From NCBI GenBank assembly GCA_964578485.1, contig CAZODA010000018.1:1-61120 (forward strand): 61,120 nt of DNA, given 5' to 3'. Source of the stretch: CAZODA01 sp964578485 (GTDB lineage Bacteria; Bacteroidota; Bacteroidia; Bacteroidales; Marinilabiliaceae). A program made the translations under genes and the position numbers. Position 1 is the first letter of the stretch. Each line of letters begins with the position of its first letter. The notes under the pieces were generated by a model, which was not told where the DNA came from, did no database searches, and saw only the letters and a list, made by a program, of their open reading frames with translations. Shown here one piece after another: positions 27,378-36,160 of this stretch.

Positions 27378-29489
27378 TTAATTTAGTCTGATAAATATTG
27401 TATTGCCCTTACGAAAAGAGGCCCCCGCCTGCAACGACTGGCTGGTTACCCTGCCTACACCCTGAAAATGTACTTTGAGACCTATATTTTCCAAAATAGC
27501 TATCGCATCCTTTGCTCCCATTCCAATAACAGAAGGAACTAATCCATCAGGAATGGGTTTTGGCCTCAACAAAACCCCGCTATCGGTTGCTAAGGTAGAT
27601 ACCCAGTCGGCAACAAGCGTTTTTTTCATAACAGGAAACTTCAAATCATCATAAATTACAGTTAGATCATCAATCTTCCCACCCTTAGAATATGGATAAT
27701 TATAATTTAGCCCGCCCAGGGCACTTTCATGTTCTCTTCCGGGATATGCAAGTGTTGCATACACACGATCGGCAATCTCCCTAAATACAGTTCCTGCAAC
27801 CACATTTCCATAATAAACATTATTTGATGGTGCACGCACTACAACAATACAAGAATATTTAGGATCGTCGGCAGGGAAATAACCAACAAAAGAAGCCTGA
27901 TATTCTACTCCTCCACTTTGATAACCTCCTCCTTCTTTTGCTACTTGAGCGGTTCCGGTTTTACCGGCAATTAAATATTCACTGTTCCGTATATTACTGG
28001 CTGTTCCATTTTCAACAACCCTCAACAATAATTCATGAGCAGTTGCAATTGTCTCACGAGATGCAACAGAGGGATTTATCTCATATGGTGAGAAGCTTTC
28101 AACCATTTTACCATGACGACTATAGCCCTTCACAAACATTGGACGCACCATTCTTCCATTGTTAGCTACTGAATTATAAAATGTTAGTATTTGCAGGGGA
28201 GTTTGTTTCACCTCATAGCCTATTGACATCCATGGTAGAGTAACTCCCGACCATAAATTGTCTCCCGGATATTTTATCAATGGCTTATCTTCACCCTTAA
28301 TTTCAATATCCAAAGGCATATTTAATCCCATATTATATAAACGATCAACGAATCTGCGCGGATTTTCCTTATAGCTATCATAAATAATCCTGGAAATACC
28401 AATATTAGATGATTTTTCAAATACTTCTCCCAAACTCAATTTTCCATACCCTCCCTGCTGACTATCACGCATGAGCCGGTCAAAATAACGGTAAGTTCCA
28501 TTGCCCGTATCAATAGTATCTGTAATTTTAACAACCTTATCTTCAAGAGCAGCCATAATTACCGGTAACTTGAAAGTAGAACCGGGTTCTGAAGCTTCTC
28601 CTATTGCATAATTAAAATAATCTTCTACATAAACTCCTTGTCTGATTCTATGCAAATTAACCATGGCTTTTATGGCTCCGGTTTGAACTTCCATTAAAAT
28701 AGCTACTCCATAGCTTGCATTATGCTTCATTAACTGGTTTTGAAGAGCATGTTCAGCAACATCCTGTATCGCAATATCTACAGTCGTAACAACATTCAAA
28801 CCATCAACAGGAGGAACAACAACCTCAGCAACCCATCTCCCCGATATTCGTTTCATTAAACTCGTGCCGGAAGTTCCTGATAAAACATCATTATAAGCTT
28901 GTTCTATACCTACCATTCCACCCTTTGAGCTTTCACCATATAATTTACCAATAGTTCTTGCAGCCAAAGATCCAAAAGGTAATTCTCGTCGGTCAAATTG
29001 CTCGGGAATAAATCCTCCCTTGTTACGGCCAAGTCTGAATAAAGGAAAGGTACGAACAGTTTTTAATTCAGTATATGATATTCTCTGCCGGTTAATAAGA
29101 TGGTAGCGACGTCCGGCCTTACGAGCCATCTGTAATTCACGTTTGTAGCTTGCTGCACTTTTATCTTTAAAAAAACCGGCAAGGCAAAAAGCTAAAGAAT
29201 CAACATGAGCATTAAAAAGCTCATCAGTCAGTCCTTCAGCTAAAAGATCCATATATAGACGGTAACCGGGTACAGAACAAGCTAATTTACGCCCTTGGGA
29301 ATCAAGTATCTCACCACGATTGGCTTCAACAATATTTTCATTCTTATCTATATCGCGGGCTTTTGAACGCCATTTTTCAGCTTCGAAAATTTTTAATGAA
29401 AATAATTCGAAAATTAACCACAAAGCAAGCCCCAGAAAGATGAGGTAAATTACCCCAACCCTAAACATGATGCTCCTTTTAATGGTCAT
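27378..29489 (-). CDS. ftsI: Division-specific class B penicillin-binding protein with a PASTA domain
   Basis: This 703-residue transpeptidase crosslinks septal peptidoglycan. It has an N-terminal membrane anchor (about residues 8-31), a dimerisation/pedestal region, and a transpeptidase domain with the catalytic S304-TFK, SSN (360-362) and KTGTAQ (510-515). A single C-terminal PASTA domain follows (VPSVIGMGAKDAIAILENIG and on, about 650-703). PASTA on FtsI is common in Bacteroidota and Gram-positives but absent from the E. coli protein. It lies between ftsL and murE in the same operon and is the natural partner of FtsW encoded downstream. Confidence 0.94.
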   Translation of the reverse strand: MTIKRSIMFRVGVIYLIFLGLALWLIFELFSLKIFEAEKWRSKARDIDKNENIVEANRGEILDSQGRKLACSVPGYRLYMDLLAEGLTDELFNAHVDSLAFCLAGFFKDKSAASYKRELQMARKAGRRYHLINRQRISYTELKTVRTFPLFRLGRNKGGFIPEQFDRRELPFGSLAARTIGKLYGESSKGGMVGIEQAYNDVLSGTSGTSLMKRISGRWVAEVVVPPVDGLNVVTTVDIAIQDVAEHALQNQLMKHNASYGVAILMEVQTGAIKAMVNLHRIRQGVYVEDYFNYAIGEASEPGSTFKLPVIMAALEDKVVKITDTIDTGNGTYRYFDRLMRDSQQGGYGKLSLGEVFEKSSNIGISRIIYDSYKENPRRFVDRLYNMGLNMPLDIEIKGEDKPLIKYPGDNLWSGVTLPWMSIGYEVKQTPLQILTFYNSVANNGRMVRPMFVKGYSRHGKMVESFSPYEINPSVASRETIATAHELLLRVVENGTASNIRNSEYLIAGKTGTAQVAKEGGGYQSGGVEYQASFVGYFPADDPKYSCIVVVRAPSNNVYYGNVVAGTVFREIADRVYATLAYPGREHESALGGLNYNYPYSKGGKIDDLTVIYDDLKFPVMKKTLVADWVSTLATDSGVLLRPKPIPDGLVPSVIGMGAKDAIAILENIGLKVHFQGVGRVTSQSLQAGASFRKGNTIFIRLN

Positions 29490-29500
29490 ATATTCCCCTC

Positions 29501-29884
29501 CTACTTTTTTTCAATAGTTAATACTCTGGGAGGTTCTTTTAATACCTCTAAGCCTAAACCGGCTTCCTTTGTTCTGCGAATCACTTCTGATTGACGACTC
29601 ATTTGCATCAATTCGGAAGATGTTGTAATTGCCTCATATTTTAACTCACGAACTTCGCGGGTTAAATGAATTTGTTCTTTAAGCAGCTTTTCTACACTAT
29701 AATGATTATTTATATATATAAAAGCTAGTAAGACCAAAAAAACAATATAAGAAAAATGCTTCCAAAGAAAACCCCGACTAAGGATCTGACCATTGATAAA
29801 ATCTTTAAAGCTATAACCTTTAAGATCGAGATTAACATCATTTCCCGAATCAAAATCATTCACTTTGTTTTTAAAACCGGCCAT
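29501..29884 (-). CDS. ftsL: FtsL-like divisome protein
   Basis: The 127-residue protein is bitopic: a 40-residue cytoplasmic region, one membrane helix (about residues 46-62, YIVFLVLLAFIYINN) and a periplasmic coiled coil (about 63-110) with regular hydrophobic heptads. Sequence identity to E. coli FtsL is not visible; the call rests on size, topology and its place between rsmH and ftsI, where ftsL always lies. FtsL would join FtsQ and FtsB in activating FtsWI. The long cytoplasmic N terminus is a feature of the Bacteroidota form. Confidence 0.8.
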   Translation of the reverse strand: MAGFKNKVNDFDSGNDVNLDLKGYSFKDFINGQILSRGFLWKHFSYIVFLVLLAFIYINNHYSVEKLLKEQIHLTREVRELKYEAITTSSELMQMSRQSEVIRRTKEAGLGLEVLKEPPRVLTIEKK

Positions 29885-29914
29885 CTGAATAAATATTTAA
29901 TCTCCTTTTAACAT

Positions 29915-30820
29915 TTAAATTTTTTCTGCAATCCTGAGTTTTGCACTTCGTGCACGTGAATTCACCTTCACTTCGTTGTCATCGGGTACTATAACCTTTC
30001 TTGTAATAACCCGGAAAGGAACTGTGCTGTGTCCATATATATCAGGTTCAACTCTCGACTTAGATACATCACCGGTACGCATGAAATTTTTAACAAGTCT
30101 GTCTTCCAATGAATGATAAGATATCACCACCAGACGACCTCCTTGATTTAAAACTTGGAGGCTGCTTGACAACATTTCCTTTAAAGTTCCAATCTCATCG
30201 TTAACCTCAATTCGCAATGACTGAAACACTTGCCCTAAAAACCTGTTGATATCCCTGCCACGAAATAAAACAGAAGCCAAATCTTTAAGTTCACCGGTAG
30301 TTGAAAAACTTTGACTGTCTCTATATTTAACAATAGCAGAAGATAAATTAGCTGCAAGAGGAAGCTCACCGTAAAGTCTGAACAAATTTGTCAATTGCTC
30401 TTTACTATATGAATTTAAAATATCTGCGGCCGTTAAAGTCTGCTGCCTATTCATCCGCATATCCAAGTCGCTGTCGAAACGAAATGAAAATCCACGGTCG
30501 GGACTGTCAAAATGATGAGAAGAAACTCCTAAGTCAGCCAAAATACCATCAACAGGAATTGCATCCAAATACTTTAAAAACTGATATAAATATTTGAAAT
30601 TATGCTGAACATATTCTACACGTTTATCCTCAATACGGTTTTCAAAAGCCGAATTGTCCTGATCAAAAACAATCAAACGCCCATTTTCTAATTTTTCAAG
30701 AATTGCACGACTATGACCACCACCTCCAAACGTAAGATCTGTATATATCCCGTTAGGCCTTATATTTAACCCTTCTATACTGGGTTGCAGTAAAACAGGT
30801 ATGTGATAGCTTAAATTCAT
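29915..30820 (-). CDS. rsmH: 16S rRNA (cytosine-1402-N4)-methyltransferase
   Basis: RsmH (MraW) methylates C1402 in the decoding centre of 16S rRNA using S-adenosylmethionine. The 301-residue protein shows the SAM loop DLTFGGGGHSRAIL (about 28-41), VFDQD, GILADLGVSSHHFD, DRGFSFRFDSDLDMRM and VISYHSLEDRLVKNF. It has the inserted helical domain expected for this family. It follows mraZ with a 41-bp gap, the conserved head of the cluster. Confidence 0.96.
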   Translation of the reverse strand: MNLSYHIPVLLQPSIEGLNIRPNGIYTDLTFGGGGHSRAILEKLENGRLIVFDQDNSAFENRIEDKRVEYVQHNFKYLYQFLKYLDAIPVDGILADLGVSSHHFDSPDRGFSFRFDSDLDMRMNRQQTLTAADILNSYSKEQLTNLFRLYGELPLAANLSSAIVKYRDSQSFSTTGELKDLASVLFRGRDINRFLGQVFQSLRIEVNDEIGTLKEMLSSSLQVLNQGGRLVVISYHSLEDRLVKNFMRTGDVSKSRVEPDIYGHSTVPFRVITRKVIVPDDNEVKVNSRARSAKLRIAEKI

Positions 30821-30861
30821 ATTCGGGATTTAGATGACCCACAGCTATTAAGTTTTACATA

Positions 30862-31314
30862 TTATTTATCTGAATTTCCCAAAATAGATTCAGCCAAATC
30901 AGCCAAAAGTCCGGGAGACTCAACTTTTAAATCATAAATATGAGCTGCCCATAATTCAATATGACGGTCAACTCCTGCTAAAATCACATCACGATCAGCT
31001 TCAACCAATTCCATTAATCGACGCGGAATTAAAAAACGACCATTTCCATCCAAAATTATTTCAGCCGAACCACGAAAAAAATCTCGCAAAAACTGTTTGT
31101 GCTTACGATTATATGGGTTTAACTTTTTACGTAAATTATCCAATTCCTCTTTCCAATATGAATAAGGATAAATTATCAAACAATTTTCAAACAGATCTTT
31201 TCGTACCACAAAACGTAAATCATCATTGGATACCGACTTTTTAAAAGCAGACGGTAAAACAATGCGCCCCTTCTCATCAGCTCTGGATTCAAATTCACCG
31301 ATAAATATCATCAT
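30862..31314 (-). CDS. mraZ: Transcriptional regulator MraZ
   Basis: MraZ is a double-AbrB-fold DNA-binding protein that forms rings and controls the dcw cluster through short GTGG-type repeats upstream of its own gene. The 150-residue sequence has both DxxxR motifs, the first ADEKGRIVLPSAF (residues 12-24) and the second LDGNGRFLIPRRLMEL (about 88-103). Two ATGs begin the frame (MMIF); either could serve. A set of three 10-bp GTGG repeats lies 37-66 bp upstream and overlaps the probable promoter, so autorepression is likely. Confidence 0.95.
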   Translation of the reverse strand: MMIFIGEFESRADEKGRIVLPSAFKKSVSNDDLRFVVRKDLFENCLIIYPYSYWKEELDNLRKKLNPYNRKHKQFLRDFFRGSAEIILDGNGRFLIPRRLMELVEADRDVILAGVDRHIELWAAHIYDLKVESPGLLADLAESILGNSDK

Positions 31315-31333
31315 TAATATCAGATTTTGAAGG

Positions 31334-31341
31334 TAAAGATA
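31334..31341 (-). promoter_or_regulatory. Probable -7 box of the dcw cluster promoter
   Basis: Read on the minus strand this is TATCTTTA, one mismatch from TAnnTTTG, 20 bp before the mraZ start. A TTTG at 31359-31362 lies 17 bp upstream, slightly short of the usual 19-21 spacing, and falls inside the MraZ repeat set. Confidence 0.45.
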
Positions 31342-31350
31342 ATATTTTTA

Positions 31351-31380
31351 CTCCACTTCAAACCACTTCACCCCACTTTA
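31351..31380 (-). promoter_or_regulatory. MraZ operator: three 10-bp GTGG repeats
   Basis: On the minus strand, three consecutive 10-mers read TAAAGTGGGG, TGAAGTGGTT and TGAAGTGGAG: a GTGG core repeated every 10 bp exactly. MraZ in other bacteria binds two to four TGGG-type repeats at this same 10-bp period upstream of mraZ. The set overlaps the expected -33 element, which fits repression by occlusion. Confidence 0.75.
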
Positions 31381-31458
31381 TTTTTATTTTTTTATGAAAA
31401 AAATATACGATAAGCCCTTTTATTACAAAATCAACTATACAACAAACATAAAATTCTG

Positions 31459-31488
31459 TAAATCATGAATTAGCTAATTCATGATTTA
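31459..31488. repeat. 30-bp perfect palindrome between mraZ and glsA
   Basis: Positions 31459-31473 and 31474-31488 are exact inverse complements with no spacer (core GAATTAGCTAATTC). It lies in the divergent gap, 99 bp before the glsA-like start and 145 bp from mraZ. It has no T-tract and serves neither gene as a terminator, so a dimeric repressor site or a cruciform is more likely. A partial -7 match (TAATTTTA, 31493-31500) follows it directly. Confidence 0.6.
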
Positions 31489-31586
31489 TTTGTAATTTTA
31501 GCCTTTCTTAATTATCTATCCCAAATTATTAAAGTCAAAAACATTATGAAAATTCTGATTAGGCGATCAGGCTAAAACATATAAAA

Positions 31587-32438
31587 GTGAACAAGAATAA
31601 ACATACTGATCCTGAGGAAGAAAAAGACTTATTAATAGATATAGAACAGGTCTTTAAAAGTAAAAATCCGGCTTTACTTAAAATGATTCCCGGTTTTGTG
31701 ATTAAATATCTAAAGCATATTACTCATCAAGATGGAATCAATCAATTTATTCATAATAACAGAGACAAAAAAGGACTTGAATTTTCTAAAGCTATACTTG
31801 ATAATTTTGGTGTTCAATATAATACCAAAGGATTAGATAAAATTCCTGAAAACGGTCGTTATCTTTTTGCCTCTAATCATCCTTTGGGTGGAATGGATGG
31901 CATTGCTTTAATTTCTGCGGTTGGCAACAAATTTCCTCATTTAAAATTTCCTGTTAATGATATACTTATGAATATTAAGGGCTTAAACAATATTTTTCTT
32001 CCTATTAATAAACATGGATCAAACCCAAGGGAAGCTGCTATAGCATTGAACGAAGCTTACGCATCAGATGCCCAAATATTAATGTTCCCTGCAGGCTTGG
32101 TCAGTCGAAAACAAAATAATGAAATTAAAGATTTAGTATGGAAAAAGAATTTTGTGAAAAAAGCAATAGAATTCAATAGAGATATAATTCCTGTTCATAT
32201 TACAGGCAGGAATACCAATTTTTTTTATAATCTGGCAAATTGGCGTAAACGTTTTAGAATTAAAGCTAATATTGAAATGTTGTATCTTGCCGATGAATTT
32301 TTTAAACAAAAAGGTGAAAATTTATCAATTATTTTTGGATCACCTGTTCCTTGTGAAAAAATAAAAAATGAAGGAAGCATAAGCACATGGACTGAAAAAA
32401 TCCGTGAAATGGTCTATCAGTTACCAAAAAACAATTAG
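31587..32438 (+). CDS. GlsA-like lysolipid O-acyltransferase
   Basis: The 283-residue protein is a PlsC-family acyltransferase with the catalytic NHPLGGMDG (His-x5-Asp spacing, residues about 95-103) and the later MFPAGLVSRK acyl-acceptor motif. Directly downstream is a GlsB-like N-acyltransferase. In Bacteroides, the glsB/glsA pair makes glycine lipids: GlsB N-acylates glycine with a 3-hydroxy fatty acid and GlsA esterifies that hydroxyl. The pairing here supports the same role. The start is GTG. An ordinary 1-acylglycerol-3-phosphate acyltransferase remains possible if judged alone. Confidence 0.75.
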   Translation: MNKNKHTDPEEEKDLLIDIEQVFKSKNPALLKMIPGFVIKYLKHITHQDGINQFIHNNRDKKGLEFSKAILDNFGVQYNTKGLDKIPENGRYLFASNHPLGGMDGIALISAVGNKFPHLKFPVNDILMNIKGLNNIFLPINKHGSNPREAAIALNEAYASDAQILMFPAGLVSRKQNNEIKDLVWKKNFVKKAIEFNRDIIPVHITGRNTNFFYNLANWRKRFRIKANIEMLYLADEFFKQKGENLSIIFGSPVPCEKIKNEGSISTWTEKIREMVYQLPKNN

Positions 32439-32469
32439 TTTTGTGTTAAAATAAATTATTATTAACCAA

Positions 32470-33420
32470 ATGAGTACTATCAAACCAGTTATTCCTCCCT
32501 TACCAAAGCCCTTATTGGAAAAAGAACTGACAAAAAACATATTTGTTAGAAAAACCAACAAGGGTGATAATCGAATTTATGATTTTGCTGCCGATGAAGC
32601 GCCTAATTTATTACGTGAAGTTGGTCGCCTTCGAGAGCTTGCGTTTAGATCAGCCGGAGGAGGAACCGGAAAAGAAATTGATTTAGATGATTATGATACC
32701 AGTGGCACTCCCTATCGTCAGCTAATAGTTTGGGATCCTTCTGAAAAAGAAATACTTGGAGGTTACCGGTATATTATGGGCAATCAGATTAAAGAGGCCA
32801 AAGAAGGAGAGATTGGACTCGCTACTGCCAAGCTTTTTCATTTTTCAGATGAATTTATCAAGGATTACTTACCATATACCATTGAATTAGGGCGGTCATT
32901 TGTTCAACCACAATTTCAATCAACTAAAAAGAGAACAAAAAGTTTATTTGCCTTAGATAATTTATGGGACGGCTTAGGCTCTCTGATGGTAAAACATCCT
33001 GAAATGAAATATTTCTTTGGAAAAGTGACAATGTACACTCAATACAACCAAGAGGCTAAAGATCTGATACATGCTTTTATGGGGATTTATTTCAGAGATA
33101 AAAAGAATTTGGTTTATCCAAAAGATCCTGTCAGAAACACAATCACCGATGACATGATACAAAAAATCTTTTCCGGTGATTCATATCCGGAAAATTATAA
33201 AATCCTAAGCAAGAAAGTACGTGAATTAGGTGAAAATATTCCGCCATTAATTAATTCATATATGAATCTTTCTCCTTCAATGAAAACACTTGGAACCGCA
33301 TTAAATAAAGATTTTGGTAACGTTGAAGAGACCGGGATAATAATTACAATTCAAGAACTATACAAAGCAAAAGTTAATAGACACGTTGATACTTATAATC
33401 CAAATGATACACATGATTAA
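32470..33420 (+). CDS. GlsB-like N-acyltransferase (OlsB/Acetyltransf_5 family)
   Basis: This 316-residue protein belongs to the GNAT-like family that includes ornithine-lipid OlsB and glycine-lipid GlsB. The core is VGRLRELAFRSAGGGTGKEIDLDDYD followed by LIVWDPSEKEILGGYRYIMG (read in parts), then the ELGRSFVQP segment near residue 138. It would transfer a 3-hydroxyacyl chain from ACP to the amino group of glycine in the cytoplasmic leaflet. It lies 31 bp after glsA and 8 bp before an unusual flavoprotein gene. The amino-acid specificity is inferred from phylum and neighbour, not from a known residue. Confidence 0.78.
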   Translation: MSTIKPVIPPLPKPLLEKELTKNIFVRKTNKGDNRIYDFAADEAPNLLREVGRLRELAFRSAGGGTGKEIDLDDYDTSGTPYRQLIVWDPSEKEILGGYRYIMGNQIKEAKEGEIGLATAKLFHFSDEFIKDYLPYTIELGRSFVQPQFQSTKKRTKSLFALDNLWDGLGSLMVKHPEMKYFFGKVTMYTQYNQEAKDLIHAFMGIYFRDKKNLVYPKDPVRNTITDDMIQKIFSGDSYPENYKILSKKVRELGENIPPLINSYMNLSPSMKTLGTALNKDFGNVEETGIIITIQELYKAKVNRHVDTYNPNDTHD

Positions 33421-33428
33421 TGTAATTC

Positions 33429-34907
33429 ATGAAACATTTTGATATAGTAGTAATAGGAAGTGGGCCGGGCGGTTTCTCCGGAGCAGTAAGGGGAGTTGAT
33501 TTTGGCCTTAATGTTTGTCTTATTGAAGGCGGGCACCTTGGTGGTGCCGGCATTATGAACGGCGCACTCACTTCCAAAACCATGTATGAATTATCACAGG
33601 ATTACTCAATAGCTGCAAGGGTTGACAGAGGATACAGGGCCAGTGGTCTAATGGTTGATTATAAGCATGTGAGGAATACAGTTTTGCAAGCAGCAAAAGA
33701 AAAGCAATATCAAATGCTTAGTCAGATTGAAACTTTTGCAAGGAGGGAAAATAAAAAAGGGAAAATAACTTTAATAAGAGGTATGGCTTCTTTTAAGGAT
33801 CCACATACCTTAATTGTAAAAACAGCAGAAGGGGAAGAAATAATATCTGGAGATAAGTTTCTGATCGCAACCGGTTCCAAACCCAGGGAGTATCCGGGTA
33901 TTGAAATTGATGGTGAACGAATCATAAACTCTGACGGTATTTTATCTCTTACTCACTTCCCTGACCGTATCTTAATTATAGGATCCGGTATTATTGGCTG
34001 TGAATTTGCAACTATTTTTTCAAACTTTAAACAAACTGAAGTGCATCTTCTGGATAGGGCCAACCGAGTACTACCTTATGAGGATGATGATATTAGTGAC
34101 TATGTTGCTGAAAACCTCACTAATAATGGTGTTACAATTCACCACACAGCCCGCCTGCGAACTATTACCAAGCATGCAACACATTTAGAAGTTTTATTGG
34201 ATTATGATGATGGACATTGTAAAGTGTTGGAAGTTGATGTTGCTTTAATTTCAATTGGCAGGGTATCGAATTTGCAGGCTTTGGCACCGGAAAATGCAAA
34301 TTTAGAACCTACGAAAAAAGGAAGCCTGAAAATTAATGATAACTGCCAGGTACTTATTAATAATAAACCTTCACATATATTTGCAGCAGGAGATGTAACC
34401 GGTCATTCCCAACTATTTAGTGTTGCAGAATTACAAGGTCGAAAAGCTGTAGAAAAAATGGCAGGCAAGTCGGGTTATCCTTTGGATTACTCACATATGA
34501 GTACTTTAATGTTTTTTAAACCTGAAGTAGCAGCAGTTGGTGCCAATGAAAAAATGCTTCAAAGTAAGGGCATCCCATACATAGCAGCTTATTACTCAAA
34601 CAAGCTGATAAATAGAGCTATAGCTATGCGTAGCACTACAGGGTTTATTAAAATATTAGTTAGTAAAGATGTTAATCAAAGAATATTAGGAATGCGGGCT
34701 TCCGGACCTCAGGCTTCTGCCTATATAGTATCTGTAGCTCATCTCATAAACCAGGGAGACAGCCTGGGCGAAGTTCTGAAAATATTTTATCCACATCCAA
34801 GCGTTTCTGAAGGCATTCAGGAATGTTTGCGTACTATAGGCAACCGTTCAATATATAAACCGGAAGCTTTTCCCTACGATATATATATAAGACAATGGGC
34901 ACCATAA
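33429..34907 (+). CDS. Lipoamide-dehydrogenase-like flavoprotein lacking the redox disulfide
   Basis: The 492-residue protein has the full fold of pyridine nucleotide-disulfide oxidoreductases: FAD loop GSGPGG (10-15), ATGSKP, NAD(P) loop IGSGIIGCEFA, the second FAD motif IFAAGDVTG and a C-terminal dimerisation domain with HPSVSE. In this family the first FAD loop is followed by GGTCLNVGCIPSK, whose two Cys form the active disulfide. Here the aligned stretch is GGAGIMNGALTSK (38-50), so both are replaced, by Gly41 and Ala46. The C-terminal His-Glu pair is retained. Dihydrolipoamide, glutathione or mercury reductase activity is therefore unlikely; an NAD(P)H oxidase, transhydrogenase or quinone-type reaction is possible. 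It follows glsB by 8 bp. Confidence 0.8.
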   Translation: MKHFDIVVIGSGPGGFSGAVRGVDFGLNVCLIEGGHLGGAGIMNGALTSKTMYELSQDYSIAARVDRGYRASGLMVDYKHVRNTVLQAAKEKQYQMLSQIETFARRENKKGKITLIRGMASFKDPHTLIVKTAEGEEIISGDKFLIATGSKPREYPGIEIDGERIINSDGILSLTHFPDRILIIGSGIIGCEFATIFSNFKQTEVHLLDRANRVLPYEDDDISDYVAENLTNNGVTIHHTARLRTITKHATHLEVLLDYDDGHCKVLEVDVALISIGRVSNLQALAPENANLEPTKKGSLKINDNCQVLINNKPSHIFAAGDVTGHSQLFSVAELQGRKAVEKMAGKSGYPLDYSHMSTLMFFKPEVAAVGANEKMLQSKGIPYIAAYYSNKLINRAIAMRSTTGFIKILVSKDVNQRILGMRASGPQASAYIVSVAHLINQGDSLGEVLKIFYPHPSVSEGIQECLRTIGNRSIYKPEAFPYDIYIRQWAP

Positions 34908-34981
34908 AAAGCCAAATTTATATATTTATGCTTTTCCCTGAAAACATTTTTTAAAAAACAATTAAAATAACAGAAAGAAAT

Positions 34982-36133
34982 ATGAAAAAATCACAATCTG
35001 TTGTTGTTATCACAATAATATCTGTTTTGCTTATATGGATTCTGACTCCATATCATTTAAAAAAAGCAATAGTGCATCAACTACCGGGAATTTATGATTA
35101 TTTGATCTTCCATAATCGTACAATTGATAATGATAGTCCCCAAGCATGGCCAAAATCCAAAAAGTATAATTTTTATTATCCACCGGAATCTCTTCAAGAT
35201 TCCATAGAGCTAATGGAAACTTCAGCATTTTTAATCATACAAAATGATTCTTTGCTTTATGAATATTACCAGGAAAATTTATCAGGTACAGAACTGTCCA
35301 ACTCATTTTCCATGGCTAAAAGCATCGTTTCCTTATTAATTGGATGTGCTATTGAGGATGGCTACATTAATTTAAATCAGACAATTGAAGAGCTACTTCC
35401 GGATTTTACGCAACTTCATGGGCATGGCCTTACTCTTAAGCACCTGTTAAACATGAGCTCAGGTAGTAATTGGAATGAATCTTATAATTCAGCCTTTTCT
35501 GTTACTACCAAAGCTTATTATGGGAATGACCTGAAAAAAATGATGAAAAAAGTCAAGATAACCCAAACTCCGGGAAAAACTTTTAGCTACAGTAGCGGAG
35601 ATACGCAATTACTGGCAATTATTTTATCTGAAAATACAGGAATGAGTATTTCAGAATATGTTTATGAGAAATTGTGGAAACAAATGGGAGCTGAAAGTAA
35701 AGCATTATGGTCCTTAGATAAAAAGGATGGATTTGAAAAAGCATATTGTTGCTTCAATAGTATTGCCAGAGATTTTGCAAGAATTGGACATCTGGTACTA
35801 AACAATGGAAAATGGAATAATGAACAGCTCATTCCTGAAAATTATATGCAGGCTTCCCTAACTCCTGCTTTACACTTGATAGATGAAGATAGTAAGCACG
35901 TTGATTATTACGGTTTTCAATGGTGGATACTTAACTACCGGGGAGAAAAAATCCCTTATGCAAGAGGAATATTAGGACAATATATATTTGTAATTCCTCA
36001 CCTTAATGCAGTTATTGTCAGATTGGGGCATCAAAGAAGTGATAGCTATATTGGACCCCATACTATTGATGCTTTTACATGGCTAAATACAGGTATAAAT
36101 ATAATAACACAATCAGATAGCAAGCCACAATAA
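34982..36133 (+). CDS. Serine hydrolase, beta-lactamase/transpeptidase-like
   Basis: The 383-residue protein has an N-terminal membrane anchor or signal (residues 6-22) and a class C beta-lactamase-type domain. The nucleophile motif is S110-MAK113, followed by a YSSGD motif near residue 200 in place of YxN, and a GILGQYIF segment near 340 where a KTG-like triad would be. This pattern suits esterases and amidases such as 6-aminohexanoate-dimer hydrolase rather than a true beta-lactamase. The substrate is unknown. It stands alone, convergent with purF. Confidence 0.8.
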   Translation: MKKSQSVVVITIISVLLIWILTPYHLKKAIVHQLPGIYDYLIFHNRTIDNDSPQAWPKSKKYNFYYPPESLQDSIELMETSAFLIIQNDSLLYEYYQENLSGTELSNSFSMAKSIVSLLIGCAIEDGYINLNQTIEELLPDFTQLHGHGLTLKHLLNMSSGSNWNESYNSAFSVTTKAYYGNDLKKMMKKVKITQTPGKTFSYSSGDTQLLAIILSENTGMSISEYVYEKLWKQMGAESKALWSLDKKDGFEKAYCCFNSIARDFARIGHLVLNNGKWNNEQLIPENYMQASLTPALHLIDEDSKHVDYYGFQWWILNYRGEKIPYARGILGQYIFVIPHLNAVIVRLGHQRSDSYIGPHTIDAFTWLNTGINIITQSDSKPQ

Positions 36134-36160
36134 ATTAAAAAAAGCTTTTCATAAATTCAT

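Noticed and set aside
15760..31314. Loss of murF and ddl from the dcw cluster as a deletion
   Set aside because: Gene junctions are tight and intact. These genes are often located elsewhere in this phylum, so their absence here is not evidence of loss.
33429..34907. E3 subunit of pyruvate or 2-oxoglutarate dehydrogenase
   Set aside because: Both redox-active cysteines are absent and no E1 or E2 genes are nearby.
36134..36160. Bidirectional terminator between the serine hydrolase and purF
   Set aside because: Only a weak A/T pairing around AAAGCTTTT is present, without a GC stem.
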